In this document: positions 1-9,349 of the stretch, one piece after another
Layout of the letters: every line of letters begins with the position of its first letter
Position numbering within the stretch: position 1 is the stretch's first letter
Translations under genes and position numbers: made by a program
Notes under the pieces: model-generated
Databases searched by the model: none
Told to the model about the DNA's origin: nothing
Seen by the model: the letters and a program-made list of their open reading frames with translations, nothing else
DNA from: Gonium pectorale
Lineage: Eukaryota > Chlorophyta > Chlorophyceae > Chlamydomonadales > Volvocaceae
Direction: 5' to 3'
Length of the DNA: 13,900 nucleotides
Assembly: GCA_001584585.1 (NCBI GenBank)
Contig: LSYV01000019.1
Coordinates: 507,499-521,398 of the forward strand

Positions 1-379
1 GGTAAGGGAGGGAGGGAGGAGGCAGGGCAGTGCTGGAGTCACGCGGGGAAGGCTACTTCCGCGCAATAGCGAGAAGGCTGCGATGGAGGGACTTGCAACA
101 GTTTCCCATCCATTGCCCCCAGGGTACGGAGGGGGCTGATGGCCAGTCTTCGCTGCTCCCCTTTCGCCCCCTACCACACCCCCGCCGCGCTGCCCCAGCC
201 CCGGCCGCGTTCAAGGCTAGGCAGATACCAAACACAGGACCACGCCACAAGAAAGCCCGACGAAACCCGCCCACCAGTAACTCCTCCCCTCCCGCCCACC
301 CACCCGATCCTGCGTCCTCCCTCCCCGCCCGCCCGTCCGCCCACCAACCCTCCCACCCTTCGCCCGCCCACCCACCCAC
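1..379 (-). other. Incomplete GCP3 intron with strong pyrimidine tract at the window edge
   Basis: Downstream of the donor at about 379 (CTG|GTGGGT) no further GCP3-like residues appear in any frame up to position 1. The expected next exon, which follows the LGQGD segment, is absent. The minus strand at 1-30 is almost pure pyrimidine (CCTCCCTCCCTCCC type), as expected just before a 3' splice site, so the next exon probably begins just left of the window. The stretch 280-380 is a run of CCCACC/CCGCCC-type repeats on the plus strand, G-rich in the pre-mRNA. Confidence 0.6.
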
Positions 380-3300
380 CAGGTCCAGGAAGGCGGTGAC
401 CCAGTCCCCCTGCCCCAGCAGCACGAAGCGCCGAATGGCCGCCCAGTGCGCCCGCAGCCGGTGGCGGCCCCACAGCACGCTCAGCAGCCGCTCGTCCACG
501 GAGCGGACCGCGCTGCCCACCAGCGACTCCAGACCCGCCAGCTGCTGCGGGGGTGCTCGGAGCGGGGGTGGGGAGGCAAGGGGAGGTGGGTTTGAGAAGC
601 ACGGGCTAGAAGAAGAGGACTCACCAGCAGCACACAGCAGCAATCTGAATGCCTCGAAGCATGGGAGGGGGAGGGGAGGGACCGCGGCCAGGTGCGGGCC
701 GCAACCGCGCAGCGTGCCCCCTCCACATGCATACCCGCACACATGCCGCCCCCCCCTTCCCACACACGACGCTCGCGTTCCCGGCGCAGACATCCACACA
801 CGCACCCCCACACACGCACCTCCTCTGCGCTGCCCTCGCCCTCGCCGCCCGCGTCCAGCCCGCGCCGCGCCGCCGCCCACTCGTCCGCGCGGCGCAGAAC
901 CCAGCGCTCGTCGTCGCAGGTCATCTTGAGGTAGTGAATCGCCTTGCCGGCGCGCAGGATGCGCCGCGCCAGGCCCTCCTCGATGAACCGCGGCAGCCGC
1001 TCCTGATCCACCGCGTAGCTGCTGCGCCACACGTCCACCGGCGCCGGCGCGCCCAGCCCGTCAGCGGCGGCGGCAGCGGTCGCCGCCGGCGGCGGCACCG
1101 GCACGACGAAGAACTCGTCGTACGGGTCGTTCAGCTCGCCCTGGAGCACCCAGCTGCGGATCATGCCGTACAGCGGCACGCAGACCTGGGTGCGGGGTGA
1201 GGGGCGGAGGAGAGAGGGGGTTTGGGGTTTGAGAACCGTACGTTTCACCCGTTCGCCCACCCACCCACCCATTCACTCAACCTCACCCATCCAGCCACCC
1301 ACCTGCCTCAGCAGCCGGCCCACGTAATTGCGCACAAAGGGGTCCCCGTGCAGCGAGTACTCGTGCACCGCGTCCGCCAGCGCGCCGCCCTCCAGCAGCT
1401 CCGTCATCTCCGCCAGCGCCGCCAGGTGCCGCATGCGCAGCGTGGGCTCCGCCAGCCAGGCGCGCAGCCGGATGAGCGTCAGGTACTGCCCGCCGCCTCC
1501 GCCGCTGCCGCCAGCGCTTGCGACGTCGCCTGCGGGGGCGGGGGCGGGGCGGGGCGGAGTGGTCGGAGAAAGGGCACGAATGACAATGAGCTGGGCGGGG
1601 AGGGAAGTGCAGGAAACACACTCCACACACGTATACCGCTGTGGGAAGCTTCTTGTGACTTGGAAGGAGGGCGTATGAAAAGCATAGGCCAATGTAGTTT
1701 GAGAACAGCTGCTATGGGAGACCATGCTCGTACGCCTTCCCAACGCAACAGGATCACCCTTCCCTTCTCACCCGGTGTGGGCAGCAGGCAAAACGCCTGC
1801 ACTTCCACCCCCCACCCCTACACATACATGTCATGGCCATGCGCATCGCGCCCCTCCCCGGCCCCGTCGTTCCCGAACTCTCCCCCCACCCCATCTGCTG
1901 AGAATGCCTTCCAATCCCACAACCCCCCACCCCATCCCGTCGCCTCGCCCTCACCCGGCGTGGGCAGCGGGCAGCCCGCCTGCGCCTCCAGCAGCGCCAG
2001 CAGCTTGAAGAAGTCGCCCAGCTCGGCGTTGAGCGCGGAGCCCAACGCCTCGCGGACGCTGGCAGAGCCGTGGCCGCTGGCCTGAGCCGCCGCCCGCACG
2101 CGCCTGGCATGGGGCAGCGCCGCGGCCAGGGGGCGGGGGCCGGGGGTTGGGGCAGGCAGGGGAAGCCGGGGGCCAAGACGCATCAGCTGGGACAGCTAGA
2201 GCAGCTTTGGGCGAGCTGACAAACAAGTAGGATTTGCAAGACTGGATGAAGGGGAGTCGGTCGCAGGCGGGGGAGCGGGGCATTGCATCGTTGGCGGTCC
2301 CACCAGAGAGGCCTCAGGCGCATGCCGCCCCGTCCCTAGCCGCCAGGGTGAGGGGTTACTGGCGTCCGGACGCTAGCCCCCTCCCCTCAGCCCACCGCGA
2401 GCCGAAGCAGCCGAAGAACCCATAGCCCATAGGCCTAAACCCAGGTAGGCGCCGGCCCATCTCACCCGAGCCCAAGGTCCCGAGCACAAGGTCAATGGGT
2501 GTGCTTGTGAATGAGAAGAGTTTGGGCATCAACCGAATGGGCGCCAGCAGCAACTCATTTCGTCACGGCATTGGGGGCGCCGGCTCGCACCTGTACGCCC
2601 AGCCCAGCTCCGTCAGCACCGCCACCAGCGCAGCCCGGCCGGGCCCCACTGCAGCCAGCGCGTCCGGCCGCAGCCGGAATCCACTGCCCGCGTCGCCGCC
2701 CTCCTCCGCCCACTGCAGCAGCGCGCTGGAGACCCCGCGCGCGGCGTACAGCACGCCCTGCACCAGCTGGGGCTGGCTGGGGGCCTGGAGGGGGGACACG
2801 AGGGGCAAAACACGGGGGGCACAGGGTTGGAGGGCGGGGGGTCAGAATAGGGGAAAGGCGTTCTCACTAGGAAGGCCTTGGGTGCCAAACCACCGATCCC
2901 GCCGGCCCAACGTCCCGGTTGGCCCCGGAAGGAGGGGGTTGAGTGAGGGAACGGTGGGGAGCTGGTGGGCGGGTTGGGAGGGCTGGGTGTGCTCGAGTCC
3001 CCCTGTCCGGAATCACGGGTGATGCAACGCGAGGAGGGGTGCTGCGAGCGAGACGGGCGACGCTAGGCACCAACTGGCACAGCCGCCCCACGGGCCGCCC
3101 CACGTATGGACCGCCTGACCTCCCCCATTATGATATGGTATTGGCGGCTAGCCCGTCCGGCCTACCCTTGTGCCGCTCCCGGCCGCGACCAGAGCGTCCA
3201 CCGCCGCCCCGCCGCCGACACCGGCGCCGCCGCCCAGGCCGGCGGACGCGGCTGAGAAGTTGCGGCGGTCGAAAAAGTCGCCCTCCGCCAGGCCGCCCTG

Positions 3301-5125
3301 CGGGAGGGAGAGCGGGGGCCATGCGATTGCCGGCTGGGCGGGGCGAGGCGATGTGCTGGGTGTGGCGATGTGCTGCGCGTAGCATGAAGCCGCGCAGGCC
3401 TTCGCCGTGCCCCACCCTTGGTCGCGTGCCCGTTGGTTACCCACACACCCCAGGGATACCCACACATACACACCAGGTATGCGTCGTGTCATTTCAACAC
3501 ACCCCAGGCTGCACATTTCACACCCTGCAGTGCGCAGCACCGGACCCTGCCAGCCCCAAAAGCTCTTCCGACCCTCTCTGCGACATGTTTTCCCACCGTC
3601 TTCATCATCCGCCCCCCCCCCACGCACACAGGCGCGCATGCGTCATTTCATTTCAACACAGGCGCACAACCCTCACCGGTATGGACATGCGGCTGACCTC
3701 GCCCATCAGCACCGCCGGGTCGTCGCCCATCTCGGAGGGCGTGATGACGCTGGTGGGGCGGACCAGCCCCGCGCCGCCCAGGCCCGACACCGAGCCGTTG
3801 AAGGACGTCGCCGAGTTCTGCCGCTGCGGCGGCCGCGGAGGCGGCAGCGGGTGCTGCTGCTGCTGCGGGTGCTGCTGCGCATAGTGGGGTTGTGAGTGCG
3901 ACGCGTGCTGCTGCGAAGCGTACTGTCCGCCCGCCGTGTTGCCCAGGTAGGGGTAGGGGAGCTGCTGCTGCTGCTGTAGCGGAGCGGCGGCGACGGGGTA
4001 GGCCGGCTGCAGGACGCCCAGCTGCGGAGGGGAGACAGTGCGGGCGGGGTGGGGGTAAAGAGAGGTTGCGCAAGCCGTCTCGCTAGCGAGGCTCCGGGCC
4101 CGCATGCCTCCGCCGGGGCCAACGGAGGCCGCAACGGCAGCCCCAGAGGAGACGGAAGAGGGCGTCGCCACGATGGCAAAGGGTTCGCGGAGCATGAGGC
4201 GGCAGCGCGGTGGGCGCGGCGTTGTGCAAGCGACCGCCGTTGCGGACGGAGGTTGGTGTGAATGGGCTGCAGGGAGCCCACAAGCGCCGTTGCCGACCAG
4301 ACCTGCGGGGCCGACACCTGCGAGCTGTTCGGGAGGGGCCGCTGGGGGTGGGGCGGCGCCTAGGCTGGGGCGGCGCTTGGGGACCAACGGGCTGTCGCGG
4401 CACGGGGCCGCGGGGGAACGTGGGCCGTGGGGGCAGGGTATGCGCTCGTGCCGCTGGTACCTGGGAGATGATGCTGCTTCCCCCCACGGGCCGCCCCGTG
4501 CTGGCGAGCTTGCGCAGCAGGCGCAGCAGGCCGGTGCGGACGCGGGGCGGCAAGCTGGGCACGCCTGGCTTGCCACTTTGCGTGTTCAGGCGGTTGCAGA
4601 GCTCAAGGAACCTGTGGGGGGTACGGCACGGTAGGGGCGGTAGGGGCGCGGTAACGGCACCGCGCGAGGCGCTGATGACGGGCGTTGCCAGACTGGGGCG
4701 TTCCCGCGAGCGGCTGGACACGAAGGTATGCACCTGACATACCGTACCGCTTGCAACATTATCATGTTCCGGCAATTCCAGGCCGCGTGATCCCCCTTTG
4801 CTGCCCCCGGCATCGTACTTACTTGTCGGTCTTCGCCTTGTCAGCCCCCGAGGCTTCCAGGTCCCGCTTTAGGCCTTGCACCAGGGCGGAGTCGTCGCCC
4901 TCGACGACGCTGGTCCGCAGCGAGCCACCGAGGGTCTTTGTACAATGCCTGGGTCACAGCAGAGGTGTTGGCGAACAGCATTTTTTGCAGCACGGGCTCG
5001 GGTTTGCCCCCGCACCTTATGAGTAGCGGTTGCGCCCTTTGCAAGTCATGCTCAGGCATCCCCGCATTTGTAAGCACGGCGCCTATAAGCCGGCTCAGCA
5101 GCTCCGTCGTGTCCGCTCCCTCCAT
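1..5125 (-). CDS. GCP3: Gamma-tubulin complex component 3 (GCP3/Spc98 family), 5' part, runs off left edge
   Basis: Core subunit of the gamma-tubulin ring complex, which nucleates microtubules at centrosomes/basal bodies; GCP3 pairs with GCP2 and binds gamma-tubulin. Exons worked out from the sequence (minus strand, in order): 5016-5125, 4823-4948, 4461-4611, 3677-4021, 3166-3297, 2591-2784, 1955-2103, 1303-1529, 820-1185, 380-544. All junctions are GT-AG and phases agree; the sum is 1965 nt (655 codons). Family matches: residues about 35-130 resemble the plant GCP3 N-terminus. About 295-400 hold VLYAARG, ELGWAYR and LNAELGDFFKLLALLEAQ. About 415-480 hold LRAWLAEPTLRMRHLAAL and GGALADAVHEYSLHGDP. 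About 482-560 hold MIRSWVLQGELNDPYDEFF and RRILRAGKAIHYL. About 638-648 hold RRFVLLGQGDW. Residues 130-290 are a Gln/Pro/Ala/Gly-rich linker. Start: first ATG of the exon. The C-terminal gamma-tubulin-binding half (about 350 residues in homologues) lies beyond position 1; positions 1-379 are intron. GCP2 and GCP4-6 fit less well. The first two exon joins and the exact last donor (about 380) are the least certain points. Confidence 0.92.
1245..1302. repeat. CCCA-rich simple repeat in a GCP3 intron
   Basis: Plus strand shows CCCACCCACCCACCC-type repeats in the intron between exons 8 and 9; the pre-mRNA strand is therefore G-rich (GGGTGGGTGGGT). A similar tract lies near 360-380 beside the next donor. 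Both start directly at or near donor sites that themselves read GTGGGT. Confidence 0.7.
3835..3981 (-). repeat. CAG/poly-Gln-rich tracts in GCP3 exon 4
   Basis: On the coding (minus) strand, exon 4 has an uninterrupted CAG run encoding five Gln at about 3961-3977 and further Gln, His and Pro codons at about 3840-3915. These form the low-complexity linker between the N-terminal helical part and the conserved GRIP1 region. Homologues also have a poorly conserved linker here. Such CAG expansions are common in volvocine coding sequence. Confidence 0.75.
4949..5015 (-). other. Very short (67 nt) GCP3 intron 1
   Basis: Exon 1 from the ATG at 5125 is in a different frame from the stretch encoding DLEASGADKAKTDK, which leads into the good donor GTAAGT at 4822. 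Removing 4949-5015 (donor AAG|GTGCGG, acceptor ACCCAG|G) restores one frame with matching phase 2. It also turns unrelated residues into a run that aligns with plant GCP3 (RHCTKTLGGSLRT, like RYAFRILSSRLT). Read without splicing, the frame carrying the later residues has a TGA at about 4957. Choice of this intron is inference from phase and family similarity; a sequencing indel is the alternative. Confidence 0.7.
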
Positions 5126-5155
5126 CGTTCGCCACTCCAAACCAAACCAGACTTG

Positions 5156-5184
5156 GATCTAGCAACCCGGCCGGGTGCTAGATC
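5156..5184. repeat. Near-perfect inverted repeat 31 bp upstream of the GCP3 start
   Basis: GATCTAGCA-A-CCCGG is followed directly by CCGGGTGCTAGATC: 14 paired bases per arm with one unpaired A and no loop. It lies immediately upstream of the GCP3 ATG, in the 5' UTR or core promoter. It could be a dimeric-protein site, a 5' UTR hairpin, or the scar of a small mobile element; the sequence alone cannot decide. Confidence 0.7.
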
Positions 5185-5682
5185 ACGTCTTTCGCTGTAG
5201 AAACGTGAACATTGCAGACCAGCATGCGAGGATGCTGCGTGCGTTTCAGCCCCGAAAAGGCGCGAAAATGACAGCGGGACAAGTAGTCGGGGTGTCAGAT
5301 ACGTATAAGACTAGAATGCTACTGAAATTGTTTTTTGCGTTACGGTCAATGCCCTCGAGCTTCGTCTCGCTGTATTGGAATGGCCAGATTGCAAATAGGG
5401 GTTCTGGGATGATGGGAAGCAGAGCCACCAAGCCGGTATAAGTTCATAACTGCTTACGAGCAATGCTGCAACCCCCGGCTTTGCCGCCTGCGCCGTACAA
5501 CACCCCGTGCTGGCACGTACCACCCCACGCGCAGCCCCAGGGAGCGCTGAGAAGCGTGCCCGCGGCTGATACCTTGCATCTGGATGGAGCCGTGGGCCGT
5601 AGATGCAGAGCTGTCACATACTTGCATTCTCCAAGGCGGGTCAGAGTAGTCCAACTCCAATCTCGCCCGTAACGACTCGAGT

Positions 5683-5719
5683 AGATACACTGCTGAGCGT
5701 AGTAGGGAGTGGTGTATCT
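5683..5719. repeat. Spaced inverted repeat AGATACAC/GTGTATCT
   Basis: Eight-base perfect arms at 5683-5690 and 5712-5719 are separated by 21 nt in the intergenic region. No gene is attached to it. A short arm such as this can occur by chance, so significance is low. Confidence 0.4.
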
Positions 5720-6371
5720 CCCGGGCAGTGGGCATGCCTCTTGCCGAGTCTGAATGCCCCCGTGTCTTGCCATCTGCCCACGCCTCCTCGCGCGCCTGGC
5801 CCTAAGTAAGCGGTTGGGCCTGTAGGTCGGCGAGGTAGCAGCGGCGAACAGAAAGCTGCAGGGCCAACCCACCGGCCATACGCATGCCTCTCCCGTTTCC
5901 CCGTTTCTCCGTTCCAGGCTGCAGCTAGAAAATGCAAAACTGCATACGGTCGAAAGGAGGAGCCCGCCTCCACGGCCATCATATGTAACCACCCCGGGTC
6001 ATGTACACCCGACGGCGTGAAGTTGACGTGGATTCTCCCGGGTGGGCAGCGCCCACTGATCCGTAAGCCGGGCCCGTACCTCGCATGCCGGCTCGCGGCG
6101 CCGCCCGGAGCGCCCGGCCTGCATAGCCGCATCATGCGACAGCTGCGCTGCACCACCCACACAATCAATCCATACGGTGGCGCAGCCGCAGACGGTGCCC
6201 CGTCGTTTGCAGTTGCTCAATGCATCCTGCTGCCCACCCCTCCGCGACCTACCGACGACGCGGAAGCAGCGGAGGCAACCCACGGGCCCACGCAGCGCGT
6301 TGCAGCGATCACACCCGCGCCGCGCCGCCCACGCACGGCACCACCGCCATTGCCACGCGCATCTGTCTGTT

Positions 6372-6407
6372 CCGTACGTGCCGTACGTGCCGTGCATACC
6401 GTACGTG
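6372..6407. repeat. Tandem array of the 9-mer CCGTACGTG (4 units)
   Basis: Units at 6372-6380, 6381-6389 and 6399-6407 are exact; the unit at 6390-6398 is diverged (CCGTGCATA). Each exact unit carries the palindrome CGTACG and an ACGT core, which plant bZIP/bHLH-type factors commonly recognise. A related TCGTACGTG occurs near 11637. It lies between GCP3 and the retroelement, with no nearby coding start. Confidence 0.7.
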
Positions 6408-6616
6408 CTCCGCAAACGAGTGTAGAGACGTACGCTCACATGCATGGGTGCATGCCCGCGGGTTACGCGTAGGTGACGCGGCCCCTGGAACCGGATGGTT
6501 TGATAAGCGTGTCGGAGTAACCGCATTCCGGGACCGGTCAGACCACCGGTCAGATCAGTGCACTCCGAGAACCATCGTACATTCCGACACCCGGATGTGG
6601 ATTACTTATGGGCTGG

Positions 6617-6753
6617 CAGAGCCAGTCTTCCCACTTCCTTCCTACCAGCGCTCTACGCAAGTCTACCTCTTCCTCTGGTCTTCTCAGCTCTACGGAGCTG
6701 CCCCTTTTTCCTTGCCCGACAACACGGAGCTACTTGGGTCTCGTGCCACTACA
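6617..6753 (+). repeat. 137-bp repeat, left copy
   Basis: Starts CAGAGCCAGTCTTCCCAC and ends GTGCCACTACA. It differs from the copy at 10707-10843 at only two positions by eye (T/C at 6640, A/G in the TTCTC-GCTC stretch), with equal length and the same orientation. It is pyrimidine-rich and probably non-coding. It could be part of an LTR (R-U5 region), as it sits about 500 bp upstream of the Gag reading frame. Flanks differ on both sides. Confidence 0.9.
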
Positions 6754-7116
6754 AGTAGTATCGAGACCCGGCGTCGCAACTATAGCTGGTTCGCTGCGAC
6801 GACATCCATTCGGATACCTAGACGCCCGGCGTGTGTTCCGTTTGGCGCCTTGGTTGCAGCGTGCGCAATACGGGATTCTAGTCGATGGCTGCGACCTTGG
6901 ACTTTCTCGGCAGCTTTGCGGCGATCCTGTCCTGTGGGTACTGAGCTTTCCTGCTCGCGGATCGCGAAGTCTTTGACGCAGTCGTTTCCGCGACGTGACC
7001 CGTGGGTCCGAAGTCTATTCCGATGCCACTTCCGCTGCCTAACCTTAACCCGAGTAGCTCCAGCTGGTAGCAATTGCGCTCGCGTTCACCGTAATTGCTG
7101 TTCCCTTCGTGCCTCA
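6754..7116 (+). other. Retroelement leader region, possible LTR end and primer binding site
   Basis: No convincing coding sequence. It follows the left 137-bp repeat and precedes Gag-like sequence. At 7065 TGGTAGCAATTGCG resembles a tRNA-primer binding site (TGG, complementary to the CCA end), two bases after CTCCA, which could end a 5' LTR. This is weak: no matching tRNA was checked and no second LTR end is present for comparison. A 7-bp stem CGTCGCA/TGCGACG lies at about 6772-6800. Confidence 0.3.
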
Positions 7117-9158
7117 GTGGACGACTCAGCCGCGGCGGCACCTAGTGCCCCGCCGGTCGACGCGGCGGCGACTGTCGCGCCCGCTGCCGACGCCGGATAA
7201 GCCACTGATGAGCCACTGACTTGGCGCGATTTGTGCCCAGTCCAGTGCTCGGCAGCACCCGTCCTGGCGCCAGCACCTGTTGTGCCCGCTGCTGGAGTCT
7301 CGGAACAGCTTCCGTCTTGGCGTGACCTATGCCAAGGTCCAATGCAGGGTGAGCCCTCTTTTTCCGGCCTGCCGAGGGATCCTCGAGCGCCGTTTTCTTA
7401 CCGATAACCTGAATGGCGGGTACCTGAGGAAGCCGAGTTTGAGGCTGGGGTCCAGCCTGATGGAGGCCCTGAGGGCATGCTTGTTCCTGAGGGTATGATT
7501 GCCCCACGGTACTATGCCCACGCACGATCCACGCAGGCTCCACGGCAGAATGTTGCTGCCCCTCAGCTTCATGTTCGTCCTTTGCGATATGGCCCTTTAC
7601 CTGCTGACGCAGATGTTCAACGTGAGGCGGCCGCAGCTGCCGCAGCGTGACCGCGGGTTTGTCACAGGTTGGCCTGATGGCCCCTGCCGGCCCGGTGGGT
7701 GGTGCGGCCGCCGGAGGCGGCATGACCCCCGCTGATGTCCCCCCCATGGCCCCCCTTGCGCGCCGCAACGTGGTGCCGCTCTCGGCTGGTGCCGGTGCGG
7801 CGGCAGCGCCCCAGCTACCCGTGCGGGGGACGCAGGGCGCTGCGGCGGGTGCGGTCAGCCCAAGTCGGGCTCAGCCGCAGGGCATGTCTCCACTGGCGGG
7901 TCTGCATAGCGGCCTGCTCTCACCTCCGACCACGCGTGACCCGGATGTCATGGCTGCAGCAGCCGCAGCGGCCAGGGCATCACTTACTCGCGCAGCTGTG
8001 CAGGCGCGAGATCAGCCGCAGACCCGGGGTCACCACCCGGGGTCACGGGCAACCACAGTGGCAGTCCCCCAGACCCCCACGGCAGGAGACGCCGCTGCGG
8101 CGGCGCCCCGCGAACCGGTAGACGCGCCTGTCCCGGCTGGCCCCGCGGCAGCAGCCACAGCCGCCGGTGGGCAGGCGGCAGCGCCGGCGGTGGCCGGCCC
8201 AGCAGGCAGTCATCTGGCGGCGTTGATGCCCGGTGTGTCCCTGGCGCTGCTTCGCGCGCTAGATCTCGCCATCGACAACGGGCAGGCTGACGTCGTTCAG
8301 ACGTTGCTGCAGCTCGCCACGGATGAGGTCGCGGCGGCGGGTGGGCCCGCTGTAAAGAACGCCGGCGGAGCCGGTCCGTCAAACGCAAATGCGCCGATGA
8401 GTCACCGCACTGGGCAAACATCTCTACCCCGAAGCTGAATGTACAGCGGGAAAGCTTCCTGAGGCTGAACGTGTGCATGCGTTCAACGCGGATGTACGGG
8501 AGTACTTCCGAATGGCTCAATGGGAGAGCAACGCCTCAGCTCAGAAGCTGTTCCTTAGCGGTGCTTTGGAGGGTGATGCGAAGATCTTCCACGTGAAATA
8601 CGTGCACGCGCATCCCGTGTATAGCTGTATACCGTAGAGGGACTTCGGGTTGCACTGATTCAGCGGTTTGCGCCGGAGGTGCATTCACGCCAGTACCTTG
8701 CGCAGCAGAAACTCGCAGATGCGAAGTACAAACAGGAGGCAAACGAGGCTGTTGCCAAGTATGCACACCGGTTTGAGTCTGCTGCTGTTGCCTCTGCCTC
8801 GCAGTACCACCGTACCTGTACACCGTACAGCAGCCGGAGGCTGCACCCGCACACGCCGGTCGTGGTGGCGGTCGTGGTCAGGGTGACCGTGGCGGTCGCC
8901 ATGGCGGTGCGCGCTGCGGCGGCGCCGGTCGTGCCGGTGGCCCGGGTGGCCGCGGCAACGGCCGCGGTGCGCCTTTCCAGGGTGGTCGCGGAGGCCGCGG
9001 TGGCCGCGGCGCTCCCGGTGGCCGTGGTGGCCGCGGCGCGGGTCGCGGCGGCGGCCGCGCGGACGATGGGGGATGGCAGCAGCCTTGCCGGCGGCGGCCC
9101 CGGGAGGAGGACGAGGAGATGTCGGAGCACGCATTCCCTGACGGCCGGCCAATCCCCA
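7117..9158 (+). pseudogene. Broken Gag of the retrotransposon (plus-strand copy)
   Basis: Structural nucleic-acid-binding polyprotein of an LTR retroelement, now interrupted. Gag-like sequence is spread over several frames. An Ala/Pro-rich start lies at 7117-7197. The next part is 7210-7650, in another frame, with a TAA at 7405 and a repeated WRDLC motif at about 7221 and 7318. An Ala/Gly/Pro-rich 7647-8438 ends GVSLALLRALDLAIDNGQ and beyond. Part of the capsid-like core (FLSGALEGDAKIFHVKYV) lies at about 8413-8637, and its continuation (EGLRVALIQRFAPEVHSRQ) at 8631-8830 after a small indel. An RGG-rich basic tail (GRGGGRGQGDRGGRHGG) is at 8837-9158 in a third frame. The copy stops abruptly at the fold-back junction (9158), before the zinc knuckle kept by the minus-strand copy. 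At least three frameshifts and one stop make it non-functional as read. The capsid assignment rests on resemblance to retrotransposon Gag cores, not on a search. Confidence 0.75.
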
Positions 9159-9309
9159 GGGGCCCACGCCTCGCGGATCCGGCGCTTGGGGATTGGCCGG
9201 CCGTCAGGGAAGGTGTGTTCGGACATCTCCTCGTCCTCCTCCCGGGGCCGCCGCGGGCCAGGCTGCTGCCATCCCCCATCGTCCGCGCGGCCGCCGCCGC
9301 GACCCGCGC
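9037..9309. repeat. Large fold-back: inverted repeat of Gag RGG segment
   Basis: Left arm about 9037-9158 and right arm 9187-9309 are reverse complements with only a few mismatches, separated by 28 nt (9159-9186). Both arms encode the end of the RGG domain and the acidic EEDEEMSEH segment. The 28-nt spacer encodes, on the minus strand, the next Gag residues (PKRRIREAWA-like), so the right arm is a longer Gag copy and the left arm is truncated. Confidence 0.9.
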
Positions 9310-9310
9310 G
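9159..9310 (-). pseudogene. Gag fragment, second copy (minus strand)
   Basis: Minus-strand reading gives RADDGGWQQP, then EEDEEMSEHTFPDGRPIPKR and REAWAPG. This matches the complete minus-strand Gag tail at about 10370-10490 and the plus-strand copy at 9057-9158. It begins abruptly at about 9310, 40 nt past the stop of the protease reading frame, and ends at the fold-back centre. It lacks both the zinc knuckle and most of the RGG domain, so it is only a rearrangement by-product. Confidence 0.8.
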
Positions 9311-9349
9311 ACCACAATACAACTGCACTCGGCATGTCAGGTTCCGTTT

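Larger units (their letters stand above)
5126..6616. other. Intergenic region upstream of GCP3 (its promoter lies here)
   Basis: About 1.5 kb without a recognisable gene on either strand. Open frames here are short, begin with non-ATG codons or lack any family resemblance. It must contain the GCP3 promoter and 5' UTR, but no convincing TATA box was found close to 5125 on the minus strand. Contents noted: an inverted repeat at 5156-5184, a less GC-rich patch at about 5270-5460, a spaced inverted repeat at 5683-5719, a 9-mer tandem array at 6372-6407, and a duplicated ACCGGTCAG at about 6533-6555. Confidence 0.6.

Noticed and set aside
630..650. Possible 20-nt GCP3 micro-exon (minus strand, between TTCAG and GTGAGT)
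   Set aside because: Its length would break the phase; joining the exon ending at 820 directly to the exon starting at 544 keeps phase 0 and matches plant GCP3.
30..929. Long plus-strand open frame opposite GCP3
   Set aside because: It lies antisense to clear GCP3 exons and introns, consists of Pro/Arg/Ser low-complexity residues typical of shadow frames in GC-rich DNA, and has no family resemblance.
1245..1302. CRISPR-like array from repeated CCCACC units
   Set aside because: It is a simple-sequence repeat without unique spacers, inside a eukaryotic intron.
5175..5441. 88-codon plus-strand frame divergent from GCP3
   Set aside because: It begins with GTG within the inverted repeat, has no recognisable motif, and nothing supports transcription.
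6220..7200. 326-codon plus-strand open frame as a gene
   Set aside because: It crosses the 9-mer array, the 137-bp repeat and leader DNA without family resemblance; only its last 27 or so codons look like Gag.
8660..9328. Long minus-strand open frame with Ala/Thr repeats
   Set aside because: The right part (9159-9310) is the genuine Gag fragment, but the rest is the antisense shadow of the plus-strand RGG region.
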